Counted from the first letter of the stretch, positions 1 to 6,110 are shown. The stretch: DNA of 6,615 nt from an uncultured Erysipelotrichaceae bacterium (GCA_902795875.1 CADBND010000043.1:1-6615); one strand, 5' to 3'. Notes: a model not told the origin generated them from the letters alone. Translations and numbers: made by a program.

Positions 1-267
1 AAACTGGTCTTCTCTATCTTTGCCTCGCTTGCCGAATTCGAGCGTGAGACGATCAGACAGCGTCAGGCCGAAGGAATCGCCATCGCAAAGGAAAAAGGTG
101 TCTATAAAGGTCGTGTTCGGAAAGAGATAAATCGGAATGAATTCCTATCTTTATACAACAGATGGCAATCCAAGGAGATAACAAAGGAGTATATGCGAAA
201 GAAACTGAACGTGTCGTTATCTACTCTTGATCGAAGGATCGCCTTATATAGAAAGACCGGGGAATGA
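1..267 (+). CDS. Serine recombinase (resolvase/invertase family), C-terminal fragment
   Basis: The frame is open from the first base, and 88 residues are visible before TGA at 265-267. The first 30 or so residues (FSIFASLAEFERETIRQRQ, then AEGIAIAKEKG) match the long E-helix that follows the catalytic domain in resolvase/invertase serine recombinases. In that family this helix drives dimer and tetramer assembly and contacts DNA. The remaining basic tail (GRVRKE through STLDRRIALYRKTGE) fits the small C-terminal helix-turn-helix that binds the recombination site. The catalytic serine and arginines would lie upstream of the window, so completeness and activity cannot be judged. Family members of this type are usually near 180-200 residues, so about half is missing. 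It signals a mobile or invertible element next to the sugar operon. No recombination site was identified in the visible sequence. Confidence 0.88.
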   Translation, partial: KLVFSIFASLAEFERETIRQRQAEGIAIAKEKGVYKGRVRKEINRNEFLSLYNRWQSKEITKEYMRKKLNVSLSTLDRRIALYRKTGE

Positions 268-286
268 AGACTGAATAATTGTGAAG

Positions 287-442
287 ATGTATGCAGATGG
301 TGCAACTAAAATCGACATGTTCACGAGTTTCATTGTCATGAATACAAAGAACTATTATGAAGCCCTTAATCAGAATGTTACTTCGCTTCTCTCTTACCGC
401 AATGAAAAAAGAACGTGCATGGCAGATCCTTTGGCAGGATAG
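287..442 (+). other. Unrecognised 51-codon open frame downstream of the recombinase
   Basis: An ATG frame of 51 codons ends at TAG 440-442, with GTG at 281 as an alternative in-frame start. The product (MYADGATKIDMFTSF... to ...TCMADPLAG) matches no family I recognise. No Shine-Dalgarno sequence precedes it. It lies in the same direction as the recombinase fragment and before the bidirectional terminator. It may be a chance frame or a worn remnant of a mobile-element gene. The rest of 268-470 shows nothing else I can support. Confidence 0.15.
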
Positions 443-470
443 TTCTGATCTAACAATATAGAACCTATGG

Positions 471-520
471 AAAAAACACGGAATCAGAGAACGGGGTGTG
501 TCTTCAGTTCCGTGTTTTTC
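471..520. terminator. Bidirectional intrinsic terminator at the 3' end of the operon
   Basis: Bases 472-483 (AAAAACACGGAA) pair perfectly with 508-519 (TTCCGTGTTTTT), giving a 12-bp stem. The stem extends with wobbles and a two-base mismatch to 490/501, leaving a loop of about ten bases (491-500). Read on the minus strand the stem ends in a T-run (complement of A471-476), which suits the end of the GH1 transcript 26 bases after its stop. Read on the plus strand it ends in TTTTTC, so it can also stop transcription coming from the recombinase side. It insulates the two converging units. Confidence 0.92.
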
Positions 521-545
521 TGTTAATTTCTGATAGAACGTTTTT

Positions 546-2003
546 TTATTCCAATTCTTCCCCGTTGCTTACGATGACTTTTCTGTACCACTCGAAGGAG
601 TCCTTCTTCATCCTTCTGCCTGTCCCCTTTCCATGGTCATCGAGGTCAACATAAATATAGCCGTATCTTTTTGACATCTGGGCGCTGGATGAGGATACGA
701 TGTCGATCGGTCCCCAGCTGAGATAGGAGAAGACTTCCGCACCGTCCATGATCGCATTTCTCACCTGTTCGATGTGTTTACGCAGGTATTCGATGCGGTA
801 GCCGTCATGAATACTACCGTCTACTTCGACTTTATCGTATGCACCGAAGCCGTTCTCAGCGATCATCAGAGGAATGTGATAGCGGTCGGAGAGCTGGCAT
901 AGGGCGTTATATAAACCCAGGGGATCGGCGCGCCATTCCCAAGGTGTGGGCTCTAGGTTGGGGTTCTGCGAAGATACATAGGGCTTCACGCCGTCTTTCT
1001 TTGCGTCAACGATGTTCGTGGAATAGAAGGAGATTGCCAGGTAGTCCATCGTATTCTCTTTTAACAGCTTTTCATCTTCTTCACTGATATCGACATGGAT
1101 ATCGTTTTTTTCAAAGTATCTGAGCATATAGACGGGATACTCTCCTCTTAATTGGACATCGGTGAAGAAGTATTGCTGATAGCGATTTTTGTTCATGCAG
1201 GCAACGATATCTTCCGGCCTGCAGGAAGCAGGATACATCGTACCATCCGCAACCATTGTTCCAAGCAGTGCTTCCGGGTCAATCGAAGAAGCGAGCTGTT
1301 TGACTTTTGCGCAGGCCAGAAACTGATTATGAACGGCCTGATACATGGTTTCTTCCATTTTTTCTTTCGGAACCTGGTCATCATAAATACCTAAAGAACC
1401 AAATATTACGGTAGGAAGCAAGTTGACCTGGTTGCATACGATCCAGTACTTCACTTTTCCCTTGTATCGTTCCAGAAGAAGGGTAGCATACTTTGCAAAG
1501 AGGTCGGTGACTTTTCTGTTTGCGAAGCCGCCGTATTTTGTGACAAGCCCTAACGGAATGTCATAATGGCACATCGTAATTACCGGTTCCATACCGTCCC
1601 TGATGATCTCATCGATCAGATCATCGTAGAATCTCAGACCGGCTTCGTTAGGCTCTTCTTCGTCTCCCTGAGGGAAGATCCTGGACCAGGAGATTGAGGT
1701 GCGGAAGGCCTTGAAGCCCATTTTCTTCATGAATTTCAGATCTTCCTTGTATGTATGATAGAAGTCGATACCGTGTCTTTTAGGATAATAGCCTTCCTTG
1801 TCATTCAGAGCAAGATAGATGCCTGCCAGCGTATCGCCGCCTTCCTTTGTAATGTGGGCCTGATCCATGTGATCGTCGTATCTGTGGATATCGGAAGTGG
1901 AGGGACCTCTGCCATCTGTATCCCAGGCGCCTTCCGCCTGGCAGGCAGCGATGGCTCCGCCCCATAAGAAGTTTTCAGGAAAACCCTTCGGTAACTGTTT
2001 CAT
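546..2003 (-). CDS. GH1 6-phospho-beta-glucosidase-type glycosidase with acid/base Glu replaced by Gln
   Basis: This 485-residue protein has the length and motifs of a cytoplasmic family-1 (beta/alpha)8-barrel 6-phospho-beta-glycosidase. The N-terminal signature is FLWGGAIAACQAEGA (12-26), with Q22 and E24 conserved. H146 sits in the CHYDIP strand. The nucleophile is E383 in IAENGFG, and W430 is in the YLSWGPID motif. The phospho-sugar signature SSSSAQMSKRYG is present, with S439, K445 and Y447 at the phosphate-binding positions. The oddity is YWIVCNQVN (186-194). The acid/base position after Asn, normally Glu in the T-x-N-E motif, is Q192 (codon CAG, read directly). Plant myrosinases carry Gln there and hydrolyse thioglucosides; the effect here is unknown. 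The ATG is supported by GAAAGG (2011-2016) seven bases upstream. It is the last gene of the PTS operon, so its substrate should be the sugar phosphate delivered by IIC. There is no signal peptide. The GH1 fold is certain; catalytic behaviour is not. Confidence 0.93.
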   Translation of the reverse strand: MKQLPKGFPENFLWGGAIAACQAEGAWDTDGRGPSTSDIHRYDDHMDQAHITKEGGDTLAGIYLALNDKEGYYPKRHGIDFYHTYKEDLKFMKKMGFKAFRTSISWSRIFPQGDEEEPNEAGLRFYDDLIDEIIRDGMEPVITMCHYDIPLGLVTKYGGFANRKVTDLFAKYATLLLERYKGKVKYWIVCNQVNLLPTVIFGSLGIYDDQVPKEKMEETMYQAVHNQFLACAKVKQLASSIDPEALLGTMVADGTMYPASCRPEDIVACMNKNRYQQYFFTDVQLRGEYPVYMLRYFEKNDIHVDISEEDEKLLKENTMDYLAISFYSTNIVDAKKDGVKPYVSSQNPNLEPTPWEWRADPLGLYNALCQLSDRYHIPLMIAENGFGAYDKVEVDGSIHDGYRIEYLRKHIEQVRNAIMDGAEVFSYLSWGPIDIVSSSSAQMSKRYGYIYVDLDDHGKGTGRRMKKDSFEWYRKVIVSNGEELE

Positions 2004-2020
2004 ATATCGTCCTTTCTCTT

Positions 2021-2058
2021 TTAAAAACAGCAGCCGTTCCCCTCTGCTGGAACGGCTG
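2021..2058 (-). terminator. Terminator-like hairpin between IIA and GH1 genes (possible attenuator)
   Basis: Bases 2031-2040 (CAGCCGTTCC) pair perfectly with 2049-2058 (GGAACGGCTG) around an eight-base loop. On the transcribed minus strand the stem is followed by CTG and then TTTTT (complement of 2023-2028), the layout of an intrinsic terminator with a short T-run. It lies in the 74-base gap after the IIA stop and upstream of the GH1 ribosome binding site. It could lower GH1 expression relative to the transporter by partial termination, or protect the 3' end of an upstream mRNA segment. Confidence 0.7.
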
Positions 2059-2077
2059 TCTCAGTTTGATCTTTATT

Positions 2078-2404
2078 TCACAGTTTGCTGTAGACTAGCT
2101 CGTAAAGATTCACCAGACGCTTTGCCGTCTGCAATTCCGAGGCGATCGTCATCAGTGTATCCTGTGCGTGTGAAAATAACAGGCAAGGCTCATAATCAAC
2201 ACCTGACATCTCGTTCTGTATCACTTCAGTCTGTGACTGGTGTGCTTTGGTAATGTTTTCTTCAGCGTTGATCAGTTCCTTTTTTGCATTTTTGATATCA
2301 CCCTTTTCGGCATAATCCAATGCAAACTCAACATTATTTCTTGCGTCCCCAGCATACAGAATTATATCCATCGATACCTTGATTAGAGGATTATTCTCTT
2401 GCAT
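2078..2404 (-). CDS. PTS lactose/cellobiose-family enzyme IIA
   Basis: This 108-residue cytoplasmic phosphocarrier accepts phosphate from HPr and passes it to the IIB encoded two genes upstream. The sequence is all-helical in character and fits the trimeric IIA-Lac/IIA-Cel family. Conserved features include the N-terminal AGDARNNVEFAL segment, AHQSQTEVIQNE (54-65), and the phosphorylation motif LLFSHAQDTLM with H79 as the phospho-acceptor. D82 sits at the position of the metal-binding Asp of the family (His78/Asp81 in lactococcal IIA-Lac). The motif is slightly atypical, with FS before the His where LV is common. Length matches the family. The ATG at 2404 has GGAGGA (complement of 2411-2416) six bases upstream, and the gene follows the IIC stop by 21 bases. 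It would be a celC/licA/chbA equivalent, but the substrate cannot be read from IIA. Confidence 0.94.
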   Translation of the reverse strand: MQENNPLIKVSMDIILYAGDARNNVEFALDYAEKGDIKNAKKELINAEENITKAHQSQTEVIQNEMSGVDYEPCLLFSHAQDTLMTIASELQTAKRLVNLYELVYSKL

Positions 2405-2425
2405 GTCATTTCCTCCTGCAGTTTT

Positions 2426-3694
2426 CTATTCCTTTGCAGCTTCTTTCTCTGCTTCTTCTTCAGCCAGACACTGTCTGTCATAGCTCTTGAAGAACGGTGC
2501 ATAGATCAGCCAGTAGACTACGAACAGTACTACCCACCAGATCGCCGCACGGAAGTCTTCCGTGATCATGATCGAAGAGAACGGAGCAGGGATCTGACCG
2601 ACCTGGATCATCTTGGACGGGATATTGAGCAGACCGACTTTCATGACAAGATACTCTATGGTAGTACCCACGATCGAACATAACCACATCGGGATCATGA
2701 GCGTCGGGTTGAAAGCGATCGGGAAACCATAGACGACCGGTTCGTTGATATTGAAGATAGACGGACCGATACAGACTTTGCCCATGGTCTTCATCTTGTT
2801 TGACTTGCCTCTGAGTAAAGCCATGACGACCAGAGGGAGCGTACAGCCTAAACCACCCAGCGTGACGAGTGCGGCTGTGAATACTGATTCCGAAGTAGCG
2901 ATCAGAGTAGCCTTCTGTCCCGCTTCAACAGCAGCGATGTTGACTGCGATGTTAGCAAGATAGATTGGAGATGATACACCTTCGAAAGCCCATGAGCTGA
3001 TGCCCAGAGAATACAGGATAGTCGGGATCGTGACCAGCAGGACGAAACCGATATAAGTACGGCCAAGCGCAGCCAGCGGCGAGAACAGCTTGTCGATGAG
3101 GCTGATGACATCGATGTGCAGTACACCAACGAGAACGTGTGCGATCAGTAAAGCCAGGAAGATCGGAACGATGTTGTTGATCCAGTCGACAACGAAATCA
3201 GGAAGAGCGCCGTCTTCAAGGAAATGATGCCTGGTCCACTGATAGAAGACGAAAGCTGTGAATTCACCGATGATCAGACAGGCAAATGATCCGGTAGGTC
3301 CGAAGTAGTTGTAGTTGATGTACATGAACCAGTTCTCATCAATGACCGGATTGAGTACCATGCAGTAAACGCAGATGCCCAGGAAGCCGGCAACGACGGA
3401 ATACTTCGGCATATTCTTCTTTTCCATCAGGTTGAATGGAATGATGAATACAAGGAACAGCGATAAGAAACCGAACGAGAAATCCTTGATCGGTCCGAGA
3501 TCCGGCAATACCGGAATGTAGGAACGGAATACATTGTAGAAGAATACAAATGAACCCGTCAGGATCAGCGGCAGAGCCCTGGTCCATGCGTCTGCGATCG
3601 CAGCTACCCATGGGTTAGCGATCACTTTCTGCATTGCCGGAGCAAATTTGTGCATCATCCAGTTCATGAATGCATTTTGTTTCTTTTCAGACAT
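2426..3694 (-). CDS. PTS lactose/cellobiose-family enzyme IIC (sugar permease)
   Basis: This 422-residue integral membrane permease binds the sugar outside and presents it to IIB for phosphorylation. There are roughly ten hydrophobic segments, starting near residues 41-58, 74-88, 98-116, 135-152 and 173-192. The family hallmark is SIFNINEPVVYGFPIAFNP (312-330), with E318 as the conserved substrate-contacting Glu. In the Bacillus cereus ChbC structure the partner of that Glu is a His about 84 residues earlier, in a GIHG motif. Here the aligned position reads GISSW (231-235), so Ser replaces the His. This suggests a divergent subfamily with altered substrate contacts. The C-terminus is cytoplasmic and charged (AEEEAEKEAAKE). 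The ATG at 3694 has AGAGGAAA (complement of about 3700-3707) upstream and lies 17 bases after IIB, so the two are tightly co-transcribed. Confidence 0.95.
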   Translation of the reverse strand: MSEKKQNAFMNWMMHKFAPAMQKVIANPWVAAIADAWTRALPLILTGSFVFFYNVFRSYIPVLPDLGPIKDFSFGFLSLFLVFIIPFNLMEKKNMPKYSVVAGFLGICVYCMVLNPVIDENWFMYINYNYFGPTGSFACLIIGEFTAFVFYQWTRHHFLEDGALPDFVVDWINNIVPIFLALLIAHVLVGVLHIDVISLIDKLFSPLAALGRTYIGFVLLVTIPTILYSLGISSWAFEGVSSPIYLANIAVNIAAVEAGQKATLIATSESVFTAALVTLGGLGCTLPLVVMALLRGKSNKMKTMGKVCIGPSIFNINEPVVYGFPIAFNPTLMIPMWLCSIVGTTIEYLVMKVGLLNIPSKMIQVGQIPAPFSSIMITEDFRAAIWWVVLFVVYWLIYAPFFKSYDRQCLAEEEAEKEAAKE

Positions 3695-3711
3695 TTTAAT
3701 TTCCTCTTTTA

Positions 3712-4020
3712 TTACTTACTTAATTCTTCTTTGATCAGTTTATAGAGACCTTCGCCATCGATCGTGGAATAGATCTGGCCGGGAATCACGATACACTTGG
3801 TACCGTACTGATCACACTGGCTCTTGATCTGTTCGAACTTCGGCTTCAGGTGAGGTCCAAGACAGACGATATCGACAGTAGGCAGAACAGGACCGATAGT
3901 GCTTTCGGCCTGAGCTGTACAGCTTACTTCCGATACACCATCCTTTTTCGCCGCCTGACGAACTTTTTTGGCGATAAATCCGCTGGACATTCCAGCACCG
4001 CAGCATAAGAGAATATTCAT
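3712..4020 (-). CDS. PTS lactose/cellobiose-family enzyme IIB
   Basis: This 102-residue cytoplasmic phosphotransfer subunit takes phosphate from IIA onto a cysteine and gives it to the sugar held in IIC. The N-terminal loop MNILLCCGAGMSSGF carries the phospho-acceptor C7 followed by the GAGMSS phosphate-binding loop, equivalent to C-x-A-G-M-S-T in cellobiose IIB proteins. The later segment VDIVCLGPHLKPKFEQIK (49-66) matches the second conserved strand-loop of the family. Length is typical. The start is firmly set by a perfect AAGGAGG (complement of 4030-4036) nine bases before ATG, the strongest ribosome binding site in the window. It is the first of the transport genes, separated from the regulator by a 101-base gap that holds a candidate operator. 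It would be a celA/licB equivalent. Confidence 0.95.
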   Translation of the reverse strand: MNILLCCGAGMSSGFIAKKVRQAAKKDGVSEVSCTAQAESTIGPVLPTVDIVCLGPHLKPKFEQIKSQCDQYGTKCIVIPGQIYSTIDGEGLYKLIKEELSK

Positions 4021-4099
4021 TTGGCACTACCTCCTTAAAATGTGTTTGCCGGCTTACACCTTCAGTATGAACGGGAGATCCTTTTTCTCCTAATCAACG

Positions 4100-4119
4100 A
4101 TTACACCCGGCGGTGCAAA
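4100..4119 (-). promoter_or_regulatory. Candidate operator 2: dyad upstream of IIB
   Basis: On the minus strand the sequence reads TTTGCAC-CGCCGG-GTGTAAT, a 20-base imperfect dyad starting two bases after the regulator stop codon. Arm spacing and most arm bases match the dyad upstream of the regulator, and CGTTTGCAC occurs exactly in both regions. The shape TTNNCAC-N6-GTGNNAA resembles the MtlR binding consensus as I recall it (TTGNCACA-N4-TGTGNCAA). A weak -10-like CATACT (complement of 4064-4069) lies 30 bases downstream, with no good -35, as expected of an activator-dependent promoter. A third half-site GTGTAA (complement of 4054-4059) lies nearer the IIB ribosome binding site. Confidence 0.55.
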
Positions 4120-4121
4120 CG

Positions 4122-6020
4122 TCAGCCGATCAGATCCAGCAGGGTCTTCCTGTATTCTTCAAACGTCCTGCAGCTGCAGATCGTCTTGATGTTTTCCTCT
4201 TCGGAAAACACAGCGATCAGCGCTTCATACAGGTTGGTGAATTCTTCATGGTTCTGTGCCCTGATCGACATCATGAGCACGACATAGATGCGCTGGTCCT
4301 CCCACGTGATGCCGGAAGGATCGATCAGAACAGACACGGTCGTCTTCAGCGCATTCATTTCCATGGAATGAGGTACAGCGAAAAGACCGAAGGCAGTCGT
4401 GGCTGCCAGTTCTCTTTTCATGACGCTTTCTTTGAAGCTGTCGTTGACATATTCCGCTTTAATGAGATTATCCGTCAGGAAAGAGATCGCATCATCTCTG
4501 CTGCTGATGTCTTTCGGCTTATAGAAGAACAGATCTTTCTCAAAATAGTCATCAAAATGCTGCTTCAGCGTTCTGCTGATGATCCTGTTGCGGGCTGACT
4601 CGATGCCATCCTGAATGTTGATCTTGTCTTTCTGTGAAAGGAAAGGGGAGATCAGTACGCTGACGCCCCTGCTGTTTTCTGTCCTGATGGTAGAAATCAG
4701 AAGATCATATTTAAGATCTCCGATCTCGGATGAGTGCTGGACGAGAGAGATGATGTCGATCTCGTTGGAATAGGCCAGCAGGATCTTGTTATAGAGCTGG
4801 CTGGAAATATCGATATAGGAGGGGCACAGGAACACGGTCCTGATCTTCCTCGATGTCTGCTTCTGTCTCTCGATCTCTCCGCCTATATGTAAGGCAAGGA
4901 AACAGATCTCACCCTGATCGATCTCGATCTCATAGTCATCCATGATCCTCATCGCCACGAACAAAGCGATATCGAAAATGATGGGCTGGGAAAGGATGAT
5001 GGACTCGGAAAGCGGATTCAGAATGGAACGGTTGTTCTGTGCCCTGTAGATCATGTTTTTGATATGCAAGGCAAAAGGAACGGTGAACGTCGCATTGGAA
5101 AGATCGACATAATAACGGTCCTTGATCTCTTCGATCAGCTGCAGAGCCTCATCCGAAATGTCATTTCCCACCATTTCCTTCAGCTTTTCATATTCATCGG
5201 TCGTCGGCAGATTGGCATTGGATCTAAAAAGGATATAGATCTCATCCCTCTCCGCATTTGTAAACCTGACATCGTATTTCTCTTCCAGCTGTTCGCAGAT
5301 ATCGGCAACGATCATCTTTTCTTCTTCGCTCATATCGATCCTGCCGTCCTGCTGAACATAGTTTTCTTTCTTCAGGCGGTCGATGATGACTGCGACATGC
5401 AGTGTCAGATTGAACAGCGCGAACTCGTTTATGAAATAGTTGTATTTTGCGAAAACCCTGCGGACGATCGCGGGAATGGAACGGATATTGAAATCGGAAA
5501 ACTCATCCTGCAGAAGATCATAATCAAAATAGCTGCTCTCGACATTGTCCAGCAGCGTCAGACTGTACATCTTTCTCAATGATCTTTCCGGGCCTTCGAT
5601 CAGCAGCTGATCGCCGCTGAAACGGAAACTGATCCTGTAGTTCTCATAGAGGCGGTTGATCTTGGTGATATCGGCTCTCAGAGTCGATTCGGAAACACAG
5701 AGATGGTTGCAGATGTCCTCGATCTCCAAAGAAGAAGAGTGCTTCAGCAGAAACTCCCGGATGATGAAATCCCGTCTCTCGTCGAAAGTCTGCGGGATAT
5801 CATCTTCCTTCTTCAGAAGACCACCGACTCTTTTGGCATTGATCGAATATCCCTGATTTCCGCTGATGATCACATTGTTCCCGACTTCCTGATTGATCTG
5901 TGAGATGTAGGTCTTGACGGAACGCACGCTGATGCCCATCATCTGTGAAAGATGTCTGGAAGTGACCGGACCGCTGTTGTTCAGCAAAAGCTTTATCAGT
6001 TTCTCGTGTATCGGATTCAT
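4122..6020 (-). CDS. PRD-containing transcriptional regulator, LicR/MtlR type (BglG family activator)
   Basis: This 632-residue DNA-binding regulator has the full LicR/MtlR-type domain chain and family-typical length. Residues 1-60 form a winged HTH (VTSRHLSQMMGISVRSVKTYI). A second HTH spans about 80-145 (LEIEDICNHLCVSESTLRADI). PRD1 (about 170-275) has H208, but the second expected His is S267. PRD2 (about 285-390) has H319 and H378. An EIIB-like domain (about 393-480) keeps C399 but lacks the glycines of the usual loop. An EIIA (mannitol/fructose-type) domain (490-632) has H551 in AVPHSM. In this family HPr phosphorylation of PRDs activates, and phosphorylation by the cognate enzymes inactivates. 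The first 60 residues are a DNA-binding HTH, not the RNA-binding domain of BglG antiterminators. ATG 6020 is the first possible start because an in-frame TGA directly precedes it; no Shine-Dalgarno is visible. It is first in the cluster and probably controls both itself and the PTS genes. Confidence 0.93.
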   Translation of the reverse strand: MNPIHEKLIKLLLNNSGPVTSRHLSQMMGISVRSVKTYISQINQEVGNNVIISGNQGYSINAKRVGGLLKKEDDIPQTFDERRDFIIREFLLKHSSSLEIEDICNHLCVSESTLRADITKINRLYENYRISFRFSGDQLLIEGPERSLRKMYSLTLLDNVESSYFDYDLLQDEFSDFNIRSIPAIVRRVFAKYNYFINEFALFNLTLHVAVIIDRLKKENYVQQDGRIDMSEEEKMIVADICEQLEEKYDVRFTNAERDEIYILFRSNANLPTTDEYEKLKEMVGNDISDEALQLIEEIKDRYYVDLSNATFTVPFALHIKNMIYRAQNNRSILNPLSESIILSQPIIFDIALFVAMRIMDDYEIEIDQGEICFLALHIGGEIERQKQTSRKIRTVFLCPSYIDISSQLYNKILLAYSNEIDIISLVQHSSEIGDLKYDLLISTIRTENSRGVSVLISPFLSQKDKINIQDGIESARNRIISRTLKQHFDDYFEKDLFFYKPKDISSRDDAISFLTDNLIKAEYVNDSFKESVMKRELAATTAFGLFAVPHSMEMNALKTTVSVLIDPSGITWEDQRIYVVLMMSIRAQNHEEFTNLYEALIAVFSEEENIKTICSCRTFEEYRKTLLDLIG

Positions 6021-6023
6021 TCA

Positions 6024-6034
6024 ATTATATGATA
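6024..6034 (-). promoter_or_regulatory. Candidate -10 region of the regulator promoter
   Basis: The minus strand contains TATCAT (6034-6029) running into a perfect TATAAT (6029-6024), which ends three bases before the regulator ATG. No -35 resembling TTGACA lies at 16-18 bases from either. If TATAAT is used, transcription would start at or very near the ATG, giving a leaderless mRNA. The absence of a -35 fits activation from the upstream dyad. The hexamer could also be chance in an AT-rich stretch. Confidence 0.4.
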
Positions 6035-6044
6035 GCAATCGGTT

Positions 6045-6062
6045 TTGTTACCATAATAACAA
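6045..6062. promoter_or_regulatory. Short palindrome TTGTTA-N6-TAACAA
   Basis: A perfect 6+6 inverted repeat with a six-base spacer lies between the operator dyad and the -10 region, overlapping where a -35 would be. It could be a second regulator site or a repressor site, or a chance AT-rich palindrome. No copy was seen upstream of IIB. Confidence 0.3.
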
Positions 6063-6065
6063 TCG

Positions 6066-6085
6066 TTTGCACGCTGAAGTGCAAA
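6066..6085. promoter_or_regulatory. Candidate operator 1: perfect dyad upstream of the regulator
   Basis: TTTGCAC-GCTGAA-GTGCAAA is a perfect inverted repeat with 7-base arms and a 6-base spacer. Its regulator-proximal edge is 36 bases from the TATAAT and its centre is about 55 bases before the ATG, a usual position for an activator site. The same arm sequence and spacing recur upstream of IIB (4100-4119). It is not a terminator for the regulator strand, since the T-run there precedes the stem. Confidence 0.6.
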
Positions 6086-6110
6086 AAAAGCAAAGACAAG
6101 GCACCTCCTG

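Larger units (their letters stand above)
6025..6099 (-). other. Possible 24-codon leader ORF with orphan AGGAGG upstream
   Basis: A clean AGGAGG (complement of 6104-6109) has no annotated gene after it. Four bases later a TTG opens a 24-codon frame (a second TTG at 6093 is ten bases away). It ends at TAA 6027-6025, four bases before the regulator ATG. The predicted peptide is hydrophobic (LLFLHFSVQTIVIMVTKPIAI). It would overlap the whole candidate operator, so it can be real only if transcription begins further upstream. It is presented as an alternative to the leaderless model; evidence is thin. Confidence 0.2.

Noticed and set aside
102..305. 67-codon minus-strand frame
   Set aside because: It is antisense to the recombinase C-terminus, which is supported by family motifs.
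4074..4090. Small hairpin GGAGA/TCTCC in the IIB leader
   Set aside because: The stem is only five base pairs with no T-run or conserved RNA motif, so it is not a supportable terminator, antiterminator site or riboswitch.
4021..4121. RNA antiterminator (RAT) site of the BglG/LicT type
   Set aside because: No terminator follows that such a site could overlap, and the regulator has DNA-binding HTH domains instead of the RNA-binding CAT domain.
4113..4598. 161-codon open frame on the plus strand
   Set aside because: It is antisense to the EIIA domain of the regulator and overlaps the candidate operator; it looks like a codon-bias shadow.
5064..5582. 172-codon open frame on the plus strand
   Set aside because: It lies wholly antisense to the PRD regulator, whose frame has clear domain motifs; the plus-strand product shows no recognisable motif or ribosome binding site.
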